Assembly: GCF_002288925.2 (NCBI RefSeq)
Contig: NW_022098037.1
Span: 6,899,572-6,963,571, forward strand
DNA from: Delphinapterus leucas
Lineage: Eukaryota > Chordata > Mammalia > Artiodactyla > Monodontidae
Direction of reading: 5' to 3'
Length of the DNA stretch: 64,000 nt
The number at the start of each line of letters is the position of its first letter. Position 1 is the first letter of the stretch. Of the stretch, positions 36,192 to 49,009 are shown one piece after another. Both the position numbers and the translations under genes were made by a program. The notes below the pieces were generated by a model. The model saw only the letters and a program-made list of their open reading frames with translations, was not told where the DNA came from and did not search any database.

Positions 36192-37210
36192 CAGATTAGA
36201 GTACTTAACAACACAGTATCAAAAATGGAAAATGGAAACAACACACTTTCACATCTTCTATAACAAGGTAAAGGGCTAACAGCTATCACAGTCACAATGT
36301 CAATGTGTCAATGTTAAGACCAAGGAAAAGATGGGTTTTGACTCAAGCCAGTGTCTAGGACATCTGTTGCTCTGGCTCTTTGATAACAGCCTCCTGATTT
36401 CCCTCTGGGGAACCCCTCTCAGTTCATGTGGTTCAGTGGAGGCTGACAGTCCCACCCATAACCCTAGCTCCGGAAATGATCAAGGTGGTTAATGAAGGCA
36501 CAAGGGCACTCACTCCCCAGCTAGGCAGGCTGCCCTGGGTCTAGCTGGCACTAATGAGGAAGAGAAGGTTACTAAACTGGGAGACCAGCTGCTGGAGTTG
36601 CTGCCACCAATCTTGGCTCCCATACGGCGAGAGCTTGTCTGAGAACTAAACCCATGGAGCTGGAGAACAGGGACAAGGAGTCCTGATGACATCATGTGAG
36701 CACCTCGATCTGATCCAGCCAGAAATTTCACCCTATATTTTTCAACTACATGAGTCAAAAAACTGCCTTTTTTTCTTAACCCAGGTCCGAAGTGGAATTC
36801 TATCACTTGCAACCAACTGCCATTGGCTAATACCAGCAACAATTTTAAACCACTAATAATTCAAAAAGAAAAAGCTCCCGTCTCCTTATAAAAGTCTCAA
36901 CTTCCCTTAGGATGTTTCAACCCATAATTTTCTTCCCTTCCTCTGATCTTCTAAGTCATTATTGTGTACCTACTCAGGCATTCAATTACTTACTCGCTTG
37001 TATTGTTACTCATATGTATATCATGGCCTCATCTCAACTAGCCAAAGATGGCCAAGGATGAGCTGTACATAATTCTTTGTATCTGATAGTACCCTCCACC
37101 ATACAGGGTATAACCTGACCAATCATGTCTGAGAAATAAAAGGTAAGTAAAGATGGGCTGCATCAGAGTAGAAAACTTATCTTTACTGGAAATGAGCTTA
37201 ACGGGAGGTT
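36192..37210. other. intron 1 sequence, no recognised feature
   Basis: No SINE, L1 or named repeat was seen in about 1 kb. ORFs here have no domain. Confidence 0.4.
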
Positions 37211-37214
37211 CTTT

Positions 37215-37350
37215 AAGATCACCCCCAATTCATTCATTCATTCACACATCAAGTATTTATTTGGCACCTACTGGGCACCTACTGGGTACAAAGCATTTTA
37301 GAGGTGCTAAGAATAGCAGGAAAAATGACAATGTCTCTGATTTGACACTT
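37215..37350 (-). repeat. L2 LINE fragment, reverse
   Basis: attcattcattcattcacac, tatttatttggcacctactg, and a tandem duplication of the words cacctactggg-cacctactggg. Typical reverse L2 tail. Confidence 0.65.
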
Positions 37351-37411
37351 AGCTGGGCTGTGTATCTCTCCCAAAGCCCCCAAAAGAAAGATACCATTTA
37401 AAGAGGCTCAG

Positions 37412-37525
37412 TGAGGGAATTCCCTGGCGGTCCAGTGGTTAGGACTGCGCTTTCACTGCCAAGGGCGCAGGTTCAATCCCTAGTCGGGGAACTGAGATCC
37501 CGCTAGCCACGCAGCACGGCCAAAT
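37412..37525 (+). mobile_element. short CHR-type SINE
   Basis: agggaattccctggcggtcc, ggttcaatccctagtcgggg, gagatcccgctagccacgca. AAAGAGGCTCAG lies on both sides (37400-37411 and 37526-37537). Confidence 0.93.
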
Positions 37526-37539
37526 AAAAGAGGCTCAGC

Positions 37540-40500
37540 GCAGCCACTGGCATTTTCTCTGTAGCACAAACTCCATTACATTATAGTTCACGCTTTCCCA
37601 TGTGAAACATCCAATAAATGTATATTCACAGAACATTAAAGTTAAAATGGGGGTGTGAGAAATCCAGTCTGGAAGTTTTAAAACATTTTTAATAATGAAA
37701 GTTTTCTCCACACCCAAAAGAAATCTACACAAACAGGTAAGAGTGGCTGCCCCAACCTAGGAGGCAGCTGGGAGTAACACAGTCTGGAAACCACTGAGGA
37801 TACAGTTTATGGTGGGGCTAGAGCCAGGCCAGAGGCTGCCTCCCAGCTCTCAGGCCGGGTTCCTTTAACGTCAACTATTTGTTGCCTTTGGCAAAGAACA
37901 CACTCAAAATGTATCTGTTTAATGAGCAAAGTAATCAAATATAAGCATAACTAATTTCTTTCTTGAAATTGGGCCAGTATGAGAAACTGGAGCTGGACCC
38001 AATTTTCAATCTTCTTTTTCACTGAATATCTAACTAATCCAAAATGGCGATAGAAGACAGGTGAGCAAAAGAGAGGAGGGAGGCCAGGGTTACTGCCCAG
38101 TATGGGTAGATTCTATCTGAACTTGTCTGACTCCCTCACTGAAGTTAATTTTTGGACACCTCTTTGTTTCCATACTTAGTACATGTAAGGAAGTAATATA
38201 TTGTATTTTATACACACACATGCACACAGATACACACATACCCAGTAATGATCTACAATCCTTTATTCACAATCCTAAAATCCAAAAAGCTCTCAACACT
38301 GAAGATCTTTTTTGGCAGGAAAACCTGACCTGACCTGAACTCATCTGGTGGCAAAACTTGACCTAAACTGACTTGAAGTTACTTATAGTCTTTCTTCTCC
38401 CCACTGAGTGTAAATACATGTTTCACTACAAGATACCGATGTTTAATTCCAAGGTTCAGTAGAATTTTCAGATAAGGGATTGTGGATTTCCATATAAAAT
38501 GTACTAAATGATGAGGATCCTGAAATAACAGATTTTTACTTCAAAAGCACGTTTTAAGGTCTATACAATATTAACAGAGGACAAACATTTAAAATCAGAA
38601 GTTTCTGAGCTAAAAGGGATAATCATTCATTTATAGATGAGGAAACTGAGGCTCCCGGAGGCCACGTGACTCGCCGAAATCAACTAGTTTACCTGCTACC
38701 CTCACCCAAGGCGATGCACTTCAGTGGCCATTAGTCCCCATCCAGAGGGCCCTCCCTGTGGGTTTGGATCAGGTTCTGCTTTTGTTTAATCAGCGTTCCC
38801 AAGGGTTCTTCAAAAAGACCTGGCTCAACTTAAGGGGAAAATAAAAAAAAAAATTTTTTTTAGTACTTCCCTCTCTCAATTCCACTTTTCTTTCTCAGTA
38901 TTTGGATGAGTATACAAATAGCTTACTAAAAGGTAGCTGCCAATAATACCACTTATCCTGAGAGAGGGAAAAAAGGTAGTGATGAACCCACAATTAACAA
39001 TGATCTTCTACCCATTACAATCAGTGAAGTTATTAACAAGTTGGTAGTATTAACTGTGTGATGAGCCTATTCTATTTCAAAGGTTTGTTTCAAAATAAGT
39101 GCGGAGGGCATAAGATAGTTGATGACAATAATGATAGCAGCTGTAGTTCTACCGCTTAATGAGAGCCTATTATGTGCCAGGAGCTAATAGGCTCAACCCT
39201 GCAAAGAAGGTATTCTTGCCTCCTTGTTGAAGATGAGGCTGAAGTTTAGAGAGGTTAAGTATCCTTTTGAAGAGCATATAAGGCACAGCCCAGACTATCT
39301 GAGAAGCCATAGATACATGCTTAAGAATACAGCTCTGGAGCCATACACTGCCTTGGTCTGAAGCCCAGCTCCGCCAGGAACTAGCTGGATTAATTTGTGC
39401 AGGTGCCTCAGTTTCATCACCTGTAAAACGGGTATACAGTCAGCCCTCCAGTATCCCTGATGCGGAACTGGAGGATACGGTGGGCTGAGTGTAAGGGTCT
39501 TGATCACCTTCAGACTTTGGTATTGGAGGCAGGGGTAGGGGGTGGTTAACACTAGTACCCATCTCACAGGTATGATGTGGTGAGGATTAAATGAGTTAAT
39601 ATATGTAAAGCAGTCAAGAGAGTGCCTAACATCTGATAAGCCCTATGTATTAGCCATGATCACGATCATTAATACTGGCACCAGCATTCAAGCCCAGATC
39701 TGCTAATCCTGCAGCTCCTCTTTTCAGCTGCACTGTAGAAATTAACTACAGGCAATATAGTAGGGGTATGGAGCCAGCTGTTTCCATTTCCCATGCCACC
39801 TGCTGGCATTCTTTGCCTCTCATTTCTTTTGTCAGTTCCAAACTTTAAGATCTGTGGCCATTTCAAGACTTTCAGTAACTAAATAACCAGACGTGGAATA
39901 CATAAAAAGAAAAAAAAAATTTTTTTTTTTCAGGTGAATTACCTTTAATCCAGTCCCTGCCTCACCGAGACGAGGCATCCGGAGTGATGGCAGAGCCCTA
40001 GGGGACAGGGCAGGCTAACAACTGATGCCTTTGAGTCACCTTCACACTGCAGGGGAGTTAATAAACAGCTAACTTAAAATTACTCAGGGCCAAAAAAATC
40101 TTTTATCAGCAATAAGACACTTAACTATGTATAGATACAATCACTGCATTAAGGTGCAATACATGAAACAAAGACAGAACAGCAGGTAGTATAATATTAG
40201 GTACATATTCCACATTTACAAGTCTGGGGCACTTTCTCAACCCTCACTTATAAGACTTATTTTCATCAGCCCCTAGACCAAGAACTACTAAAAGTGTAAA
40301 CCTGAAAACCATGCCATATATTCATTAGACAAATATTTAGACTGTATACTCTGGCAGTACCTGGCACAGCACCTGGTCACAGTGGTTAAAGATAGCACCC
40401 TCTCTTATGGAGCCCACAATCCAGCACGGGTACAGACTTCAAGCAAATGTATACTGTGGCATTTCTGAAAAATATTCTGTCAAATTTTAAACCTTTTGCA

Positions 40501-41400
40501 ACCTCCTACCCCCAAAAAAGAAAAAAATAATAAAGAGATGAATTTCTAACAACTTGAAAATACAACTTTCTTCCAATTCCTAGACACGTTTTAAAAGAGG
40601 ATGTTCTCTAAAATCACCTACGTGTGCTCCAGTTCTCACCCATTCATAGTCTCTTGTACATCTGTTTACGACAAAGAATACTGTATTAGACTGTCAGTCA
40701 TGAAATAGCCATGCAACCTAAATCAAAAGGCTGTTTCATTCAAGAAAATATTTAAAGTCCATACCCAGAGGGGCACAAAATCTATTAAACCTGGGTGTTT
40801 CCACCTGCCAAACCTGTTGCTTGGACCCTCTGGGGTTTACAATCTTATCGAATTACTTTATGCTTATACATATGCTTTAACTAACAGCAGATCAAGACAG
40901 GCTGGGTTTGTGTGATCTGGAATCTAAATGATTAGCATATCCCATGACCCGAGAGCTTGTGCTGATTCCCAAGAGACTGGGTGCTGGAGTCCAAGACGGT
41001 TATGGGCATCCTGTTCACAGGAAGGGGCCCTAGGCTCAGCTGATCTCGGGATAGAGAAAAGTGTTTGGAGATGACACACATCAGTGTTTTCACATCTACC
41101 AGTACAGCCTCTAAGGGCTCACTGATGATATTCAGCTGTCTCAAATAAGAGACCAAAAAAAATGAAAAAAAAAGCACCTTTTCACGTGGAAGTCCTTTAA
41201 ATTTGGGGCCCGTACACTCTCCCCACTGCAAATTCACGTGCCAAGAAAACACCCCTCTTGGACAAAGTTTTGATATCCGGGAAGAAACGGGATTAAGAAT
41301 ATAAAGTGCCTCTGTCAAAGGGAAAAGATTAGAAGGGTGACACCTGAGGAGGAAACCGCAGGAGGGGCAAGGACTGAGAAATCAGTGCAATTTAGGAACT
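37540..41400. other. intron 1, proximal 3.9 kb, poor in young repeats
   Basis: No CHR SINE or L1 for nearly 4 kb next to the CpG island, in contrast to the rest of the window. Old scraps are visible: a MIR-like word series at 38630-38690 (gatgaggaaactgaggctcc), another at 39150-39255, the split MIR at 39310-39660, and an L2-like stretch at 40330-40450. CA-rich tracts occur near 38210-38240. No exon was seen. Confidence 0.5.
39310..39660 (+). repeat. MIR SINE split by a Tigger-like fragment
   Basis: aatacagctctggagccata, tcagtttcatcacctgtaaa, then after 39545 agtacccatctcacaggtat and gtgaggattaaatgagttaa are the two halves of one MIR. Between them lies acagtcagccctccagtatc ... ggatacggtgggctgagtgt, a pair of inverted Tigger-type ends. 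Confidence 0.75.
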
Positions 41401-41706
41401 CTGGGTCCCGGGAGAGGGGTGCGTGGAGAACAAGGCCTGAGGGAGAAAGTCAAATGACTTGGGGACCATGAAGAAGGCACCTGGAGGGAAGGGGACTCGG
41501 CAGAAGGAGCGTGTATCCCCCAAACCGTCGGGAGAGCGAGGTCTGGACCCCAGGTGCTGAAACCGCAGCCCGGAGAGGAGCTCAGAGTTCGCGGCGCCTC
41601 CGGGGAAAGGGCAGGTTCTGGAGCTCGTCCCCGGAGCTGCAGGGAGGATGGCAAGGCAAGAGTGGAGCGCGCCGGGGCTGGGACGCCTTGGGGTCCTGCA
41701 GGTTCA

Positions 41707-42024
<318 letters not shown>

Positions 42025-42515
42025 GGCTCCACGCCGCGGCCCCCGCTTCCGGGAGCCGGGAGCCCACGCCCTCGGTGCGGCGGAGGCGGTCGCGCGGCCC
42101 GCTAAGCGGCCGGCGCCGCCCCGGTCTAGCCCAGCTAGAGACGGGGTCGGCAGCGGCGGCGGTGGGAACAGCAGCGCCACCTGCCGGGCGGAGGGGCGGA
42201 GGGCAGCCGAGTGCCCTCCCCGACTGCGCGTGCGCCGCGGGCTCTCCCGGCCTGGCTGGGATCCTCGAAACCGGGTTGGGCGGGCGACCGGGCCGGGGCT
42301 GGCCTCTGCAAGGAGGCCGCGCCCCAGACGGTGCTATATTGACACGAATGTTTTGGTGCACAAAACCCTTCCTGCATTTACAATAATTGGGAAATCATGG
42401 TTTTTCACAGCCCTAAGACGAGATGCTGTTATGGGCCTCCTTTCCTCTCTGGCTGTCTAACCATATTGTTTGAAAGAGGAAATTTGGGGGCTAAATGTGC
42501 CAAAACCTAAATTCA

Positions 42516-42975
42516 TTCATTCATCTATTAATTAAATATGTATTTAGTGTCCGGTGCCTGGCATAGTGCTTGGTGTTGGATAATCAAAAATGAGCTAGGG
42601 CTTCCCTGGTGGCGCAGTGTTTAGGAAACCGCCTGCCGATGCAGGGAACACGGGTTCCAGCCCTGGTCCGGGAGGATCCCACATGCCGCGGAGCAACTAA
42701 GCCTGTGCGCCACAACTACTGAAGACCACACGCCTAGAGCCCATGCTCTGCAGCAAGAGAAGCCACCGCAATGAGAAGCCCGCGCACCGCAGCGAAGACC
42801 CAACACAGCCAAAAATAAATAAATAAAGTAAATTTAAAAAAAAAAGAACTAGATCTGGCCGCTGTTCCCAGAGAGTCTAGTTGGGGAGATAAACACATAA
42901 ACCACTAAATACAGAAAAAGTTGTTATAATAGAAGTCATGTGATGTACTGGAAGTCATGCGGGCAGGAACCCATG
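42516..42975 (-). repeat. L2 LINE fragment, reverse, split by a SINE
   Basis: attcattcattcatctatta, ccggtgcctggcatagtgct before the SINE and cccagagagtctagttgggg, agataaacacataaaccact after it are in reverse L2 order. It lies upstream of the GNPTAB promoter. Confidence 0.7.
42599..42844 (+). mobile_element. CHR-1-like SINE, internally shortened
   Basis: ggcttccctggtggcgcagt, gccacaactactgaagacca, a shortened body (gcaccgcagcgaagacccaa) and tail AAATAAATAAATAAAG. It sits in the reverse L2. Confidence 0.92.
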
Positions 42976-42979
42976 CAAA

Positions 42980-44440
42980 GGGGGTCAGTTATTTCTACTT
43001 TGGCACCAGATGATTTCTAGCAGGGCCTTCAGGTAGAAGAGGGGGTTTAGACAGTACCACATAATGGAATAAAACCAGAGGACTTAAGTCTCAAGGGGTT
43101 TGCAATGACAATATTTCATCTCAAGATACACTTTTTTCTTTCAACATTTTATTAACACTCCTGGTGTCTCTTTCCACCCCTCATCCCAGGAGAAGAGGGA
43201 GGTACCTGACTGGTGAGGTTGCAAGGAATTGAGCTTGTCTGCCAGAGACAGGAGTTCTGATCCACTATCTGCCAAGTACAGGAGCACCTGTGTCCCAGCC
43301 TGGGCCTGGGCCTGGGCCTAGAAAGTCTGTCTCATTCAGGGAGAAAATATTGGCTGCCCACCTGTCTGAGGAGGTGAACAACATTCTCCAATTAACTCTA
43401 TCAGTACTAAAGCTGACGCTTTGATCTCCATCTCTTTGTATCTATACCACATTCTCAGCGGTTTTGAAACTTAGGAGATGAGAATGCTTTAAGTGTTGGG
43501 CTCCAAAACACCATCCATCTCTGAGTCACCTTTTCCTCAGTCTTGATGAAAAATGAGCAACCAAAATAAACAATCCTACACAAAGAAGAGCCTCTTGCCC
43601 TGGGCCTGCAAAACGTAAATGTTGAATATAGAGATGGTGTATTTGGAAGGCCTTACCTTAAGCTTGATAAGAAAACTGAACCTAAACAAAGAGCTTGAAC
43701 TAGCTGATTAAGCAAAGTTGAAATACTCCTGATACATCTATATTTAGCTGAGTCCTTGCTTTACTCAAGGTAAAAAGTTGTTAAAATAAATAAATAAAAT
43801 AAAATAAAGTGTTCACATTATGAAATGCCTTTACTTTTCAGCTTTAGGTTTGAAATACTTGCTTGTTGTCAGACAACCTACTTTAATTTTGTCCCCTGCC
43901 TCCTTTCAGGATATACAGTGTGTGTTCATAAAACACAGGTCAGTTGTAAGTGACCTCATGCCTTTCTTTTTTTATCCTAAAAAAGAAAGCCAGGGCAGCT
44001 TTTAATCTTTTTGCAAAATATCAAATAAAACAAAATTATTAAGAAATTTTATTGCTTCTGATAGAATTCCAAGAGCCAAAACATAACATGGCCCACTGTT
44101 TATTTTTGTGAATGCAAATATATCATGTACACATAAACAAATATACATGTTTTTCTCATTAGTGTGACCATACATTATTCTATTTACTTGATTTTTACTT
44201 GTGGGTTTTTTGGTAGGTTTCATCGATGCCATACAGGCATCATAAAGGCAAGAGACTTGCCCATCTTATTCATAATATATCCCTACCCTTAGTATTGTGC
44301 CTTGCCTATAGTAGCCAATTGATAAAAATTATTGGATGAATCTATATATTTTGAACTGATAAAAGTATCAAGTACACAGTTGGAATTATTGAAGTTTTGG
44401 TGAGTTGAATTTCAATATGTTGTTAATGGAAACAAGAATA
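42980..44440. other. upstream intergenic sequence, unassigned
   Basis: It includes a short tandem tgggcc motif run (43300-43319), an A/T-rich AAATAAATAAAATA stretch at 43785-43808 and an L2 tail-like phrase at 44280-44340. No gene was recognised. Confidence 0.4.
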
Positions 44441-44447
44441 TTATGGG

Positions 44448-44660
44448 GCTTCCCTGGTGGTGCAGTGGTTGAGAGTCTGCCTGCCGATGCATGGGACATG
44501 GGTTCGTGTCCCAGTCCGGGAAGATCCCACGTGCTGCGGAGCGGCTGGGCCCGTGAGCCATGGCCGCTGAGCCTGCACGTCCGGAGCCTGTGCTCCGCAA
44601 CGCGAGAGGCCACAACAGTGAGAGGCCTGCGTACCGCAAAAAAAAAAAAAAAAAAAAAAA
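44448..44660 (+). mobile_element. CHR-2-like SINE with poly-A
   Basis: ggcttccctggtggtgcagt through gagaggcctgcgtaccgc and about 23 A. AAGAATATTATG before and AAGACTATTATG after form a near-perfect duplication. Confidence 0.94.
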
Positions 44661-44855
44661 GACTATTATGAAGAACACACCAAAATTTTGAGGTAGGACT
44701 CACTTTGAAAACTATCTGGACCTGGATCATTTTGGCTGGGGGAGTTCCAGAAATGTACTCAAGTCATCTAGGTTTTTAAATTTCTGTTATGTTTATTGTT
44801 ATTTACTCTGTTTCATTTTGTATATTACTTCTTCGTCTGTCTCAATTTTTTCCTA

Positions 44856-44965
44856 GTTTTTTTTTTTTTTGGCCGCACCCAAGGCGGGCATTTTTGCGCC
44901 CGGACCAGGAACTTCAGCAGTGAAAGGAAGGAGTCCTAACCATTGGACCGCCAGGGAATTCCCTT
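44856..44965 (-). mobile_element. short CHR-type SINE, reverse, diverged
   Basis: Reverse strand: gggaattccctggcggtcca, atggttaggactccttcctt, then a diverged middle (ccgggcgcaaaaatgcccgc replaces the usual B-box part) and A-run. Confidence 0.8.
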
Positions 44966-44969
44966 CTCT

Positions 44970-46280
44970 GTTGCTCTTGAGCTAGTTGTTTTAGTGCTTA
45001 TTGTTTTTCATAAATGTTCCAAAACTATAAGCTTCCCTCTAAGTACTAACTTTATTGCATCGCATGAATGTCAATATGGAATGCAGGTGCACTCTGGGAG
45101 GTGGGGCTCCACTGCATGTGCCCTGCCTGGGGCGCACAGTGTCCACATCAGGGGAACCGAAGCAAGATGGTTCCAGACCTAGGCTAAGGTGGTAACTTGG
45201 GCTCTCTGGATGTTCATGGATGGGGCAGAGCACCACTATGTCCCCACACACTGGTACAATAACCCACCAGGCAGCACGTGAAAGAAAAACCAAAAACAAC
45301 CCTCTGGAATCAGGAAGCGCCCCCTTCCTCCTGCAGTATGCCTCCAGCGCCCTCTACTGGCAAAGTTTAGCATCATAATCACTACAAAGGAGAAATACTC
45401 CAAGTCCAAGTCCAGTATTATGGAGCCAGTTCTGAACGGTTGAAGTCGGAGCTGAGAGGCAACAACTGATAACTGGCACATCCCTGAAACTAGGGTTCCA
45501 GGTGTAATTTAGATTCTCCTAATAAGATGAATTCACAGAAGATTTTAATCCGGGAGTGACATGGGGTGAGAAGCTGGGCAAAGGGCACCTGTTTTTTGCC
45601 AGTGAGTCAGTGCAGGTGTGATTTTGTTCTGAAGCCAGCACTGCTGGAAGTGGCTTCCTGCCTCTGTAGCAGATGTCCTGGTCTGCTCTTCTCCGACCGT
45701 GGCAGAGTCCACAGCTCCCTTGTAGCTCAGTTCAGCTGAGGTTTGGGGAGCACTTCCTACAAATTCAACCTAAAATCTTTGTTCATCCCTCCTAATGGTT
45801 CATGGATGAACCAACTGAATCTTTTTCTGTTTAAATCAATAAGTAGATGTTTTAGTCTACAAATAACGATCTGACCAAAACAAGGTAAAAGAATGTATTT
45901 CATATGATATTGACACTTTGGAATTCATAGAGGCTTCCTTTGTTTCCTAGTACATGGTCAATTTTTGTGAAAGTTTCAGGTTTGCTCAAAAAGAATATAT
46001 ATTCTCTCTCCCTCTGCCCACCCCGCTCCAGCTCCTATACTTCCCCATTTAAGTTCTCACGAGCTATCCATTTAACTACAGGTTCCAACTATTTCCCAGG
46101 ATCAATATCAAGCCCACCATGATATACTTTGCAAAATCTACCTAACCTGCAAAAGCTAACTCCTACCCTTCTGTTTGAAAGTTGTATCAATTTCCTGATC
46201 CTCACACCTTTGGAACTTTCTGATCTCCATGATTTTTTTTATTGGTTTTTAGTTTTCTGCTCCTTAGAGCCAAAGTAATG
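44970..46280. other. upstream intergenic sequence, unassigned
   Basis: No CHR SINE or L1. A possible diverged LTR or unique sequence covers 45480-45780. Overlapping short ORFs on both strands lack domains and splice support. Confidence 0.4.
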
Positions 46281-46293
46281 AGCACTCAACATA

Positions 46294-46588
46294 CATATTT
46301 TATTTATTTGTTTGTTTGTTTATTTTTGGCTGCGTTGGGTCTTCGTTGCTGTGCGCGGGCTTTCTCTAGTTGCAGTGAGCGGGGGCTACTCTTCGTTGTG
46401 GCGATCGGGCTTCTCTTTGCAGTGGCTTCTCTTGTTGCGGAGCATGGGCTCTAGGCATGCGTGCTCAGTAGTTGTGGCGCACGGGCTTAGTTGCTCTGCG
46501 GCATGTGGGATCCTCCCGGACCAGGGCTGGAACCCGTGTTCCCTGCATTGGCAGGCGATTCTTAACCACTGTGCCACCAGGGAAGTCC
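46294..46588 (-). mobile_element. CHR-1-like SINE, reverse
   Basis: Reverse strand: gggacttccctggtggcaca, ggttccagccctggtccggg, body units, tail of AAATAAACAAACAAACAAAT. CTCAACATA flanks it (46285-46293 and 46589-46597). Confidence 0.95.
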
Positions 46589-46599
46589 CTCAACATAGG

Positions 46600-47575
46600 T
46601 ATTTGATTATCCGTAAACACTGATTATCTAACTCATTGCAATGTTAAGTGCATAATTAAATAGGAAGACTTTTATATCTTACACAATCTGCCTTCTAGAA
46701 GATTGGCAGGGGTTACTCCGATATTTTGCTACAATGCTTTGGCAATGCTCTAAATTTATTATAGTGACTGTTACGAATCTTAAGGAAACAGTATAAATCC
46801 AAGTGATACCAGCTATATAGTTAAGGGCACCAAATTCCAGAGTTAGTTTATCTGAAGTGCAAATATCACAGTAGAAGGCAATATAACTGATGCCTCTGAC
46901 ACTTCAGGCCAAAAGGGTTAGGAAATGATTATGGTAAGAATCTCTAGGGGGTACCAAGGGTAAGGGTTAATAATGATTAGCGTTAAGTGTGAATAGAGAG
47001 GGAAGCTCATGAAAAAGAAAAGTCTATTTTCTTTTGTCTTTTCTTCTATCATCACGTACAGACTAGCTGCCGGTTTCTCTCTATTGCCCCATTGTGAGGT
47101 GCATGTGAAACAAACAAAACTCTAAAAGCTACATTCTAAGTTCTCTCCCTTGCAATGTGGACAGTTCTATTCCTTCCTAGGGCTGATATTCTCTTTGAGT
47201 CCTCAATTTAAAGCAGTTTTAATTGCATTAAAACTGCAATTGAGATGAGACAGAACTAGTTTTGCTCATGTTTCCCAACCCACTTCATACTTGTCTAGAG
47301 TCAATGGGTAAAGTCATTCTTCTTGGCTTTATTTTCACTTCACAATGTGCAGATCTACTGCTAATTAATTCTGAGAAGTTCCTCTAGATAAGCTAGAAAT
47401 ATTCCTTTTTTAAAAAAATGAAGCATTCTTTTATATTGAGATAAGTTCCTCTCTAATAATATTAAATAAAAAGTTATGGGTCAAAGCCTCAGTGTCTGTT
47501 GAGCAATCATGAAACAATATTTTGGCTTCTGTATCCATTTACCGCCCTAATTCTTTTACCTCAATTTCCTAGAAT
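46600..47575. other. upstream intergenic sequence, unassigned
   Basis: AT-rich with no recognised repeat or gene. Confidence 0.4.
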
Positions 47576-47747
47576 ATTATCTAGTTAACATTTTTTTAAA
47601 AACCAACGTTATCGAGAGATAATTTACATACCATAAAATTGAGACATTTTAGGTCAACAATGTTCTTAGTAAATTTATAGTTGTTCAGCCATCACCGTAA
47701 TCCAGACTTAGAATTTAGAATATTTTCATAACCCTAAAAGTTCTCTT

Positions 47748-47854
47748 TGGAATTCCCTGGCAGTCCACTGGTTAGGACTCTGTGCTTTCACTGCCGAGGG
47801 CATGGTCAGGGAACTAAGATCCCGCAAGCCACAAAGAGCGGCCAAAAAAAAAAA
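47748..47854 (+). mobile_element. short CHR-type SINE lacking the B-box segment
   Basis: gaattccctggcagtccact, gctttcactgccgagggcat, then directly ggtcagggaactaagatccc. The usual gggttcaatccc part is missing. AAAAGTTCTC occurs on both sides. Confidence 0.9.
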
Positions 47855-48207
47855 AAAAAGTTCTCTTGGACTTGTTTGCTATTCTGAGCAGCATTCCATT
47901 GTATTCCTACCATGTTTTGTTTATCCAGTCACTGGACATTTGAATCATTTCCAGATTGGGTCCATTATGTGTAATGCTGCTGTGAACAATCACATACATG
48001 TCTTCAGGTGGACTTATGTTTTCGTTTTCATTTCTCTTGGGTAAATATGAAGGAATGGAATTGCTGAGTTCTGTGGTAAGTTTACATTAACACTTGAAAA
48101 AACTGCCAAACCATTTTCCAAAGTGGCTACACAATTTTACCTTTCCAGGAGCAATGCAAGAGGATTCCAGTTTTCTCTCATTCTCTCCAACACTCGGCAC
48201 CGTCTCT

Positions 48208-48345
48208 TTTTTTTTGAATTTTTGAATTTTATTTTATTTATTTTTTTATACAGCAAGTTCTTAGTAGTTATCCATTTTATACATATTAGTGCATACATGT
48301 CAATCCCAATCTCCCATTTCATCCCACCACCACCACCACCCCTGA
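48208..48345 (-). mobile_element. LINE-1 3' end, reverse, 5'-truncated
   Basis: Reverse strand: tgacatgtatgcactaatat, aactaagaacttgctgtata, then AAAAAAATAAATAAAATAAA and an A-rich tail. Same subfamily as the copy at 1-465. It inserted in the old reverse L1M. Confidence 0.85.
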
Positions 48346-48700
48346 CCTCTCATTTTATTTATAGTCACTCAGTAGAGTTTTGATTTGTACTTCCTTGCCT
48401 TTCCCTAATGACTAATGATGTTAGCATCTTTTCAGATGCTTATTAGTCATTTGTATGTCTTCTTGGATGAAATGTCAATTCAAATCCCTTGCCAAATCTT
48501 AAATTGAGTTCCCTCCTTAACCTTTGACAACCTGATTTTTACCCTTGCTGCTATTAAAACTGCCCTCTCTGATGAAACAACTACCCTCAACTCTAAACCA
48601 AGTGCTAAAAAAAAAACAAAACTGCCCTCTGAAATAATAAAACACCACTGAAATAATGAATCCTACACTGTTTGGTAATATTTTCAGTAACCCCCTTCTT

Positions 48701-48814
48701 TGGCCGTGCCATGCAGCATGGGGTATCTCAGTTCCCTGACCAGGGATTGAACCCGGGCCCTCAGCAGTGAAAGCACTGAGTCCTAACCACTGGACCACCA
48801 GGGAAGTCCCAAAC
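48701..48814 (-). mobile_element. short CHR-type SINE, reverse
   Basis: Reverse strand: gggacttccctggtggtcca, ggttcaatccctggtcaggg, ccatgctgcatggcacggcc. AACCCCCTTCTT flanks it (48689-48700 and 48815-48826). Almost no A-tail remains. Confidence 0.93.
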
Positions 48815-48892
48815 AACCCCCTTCTTGAAATGTTGTCTTACTTTGGTATTCAGAACAGAATACTTCCCTGATTCTTCTCAAGTATCGTTTTT

Positions 48893-49008
48893 AATTTTTA
48901 TTTTGGCAGCCCCTGAGGCTTGTGGGATCCTAGTTCCCTGACCAGGGATCAAACCCGGGCCCCCTGCAGTGGAAGCACAGAGTCCTAACTGGACCACCAG
49001 GGAATTCC
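48893..49008 (-). mobile_element. short CHR-type SINE, reverse
   Basis: Reverse strand: gggaattccctggtggtcca, ggtttgatccctggtcaggg, aagcctcaggggctgcc. CAAGTATC left and TAAGTATC right suggest the duplication. Confidence 0.9.
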
Positions 49009-49009
49009 C

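Larger units (their letters stand above)
47580..48510 (-). repeat. old L1M-type sequence, reverse, with two insertions
   Basis: aatttacataccataaaatt, gttgttcagccatcaccgta, ccattgtattcctaccatgt, cattatgtgtaatgctgctg, ccaaaccattttccaaagtg and aagaggattccagttttctc follow a reverse L1M 3' UTR. A SINE (47748) and a younger L1 3' end (48208) interrupt it. Confidence 0.75.

Noticed and set aside
43300..43320. Short tandem tgggcc run
   Set aside because: Three to four units only; no sign of function.
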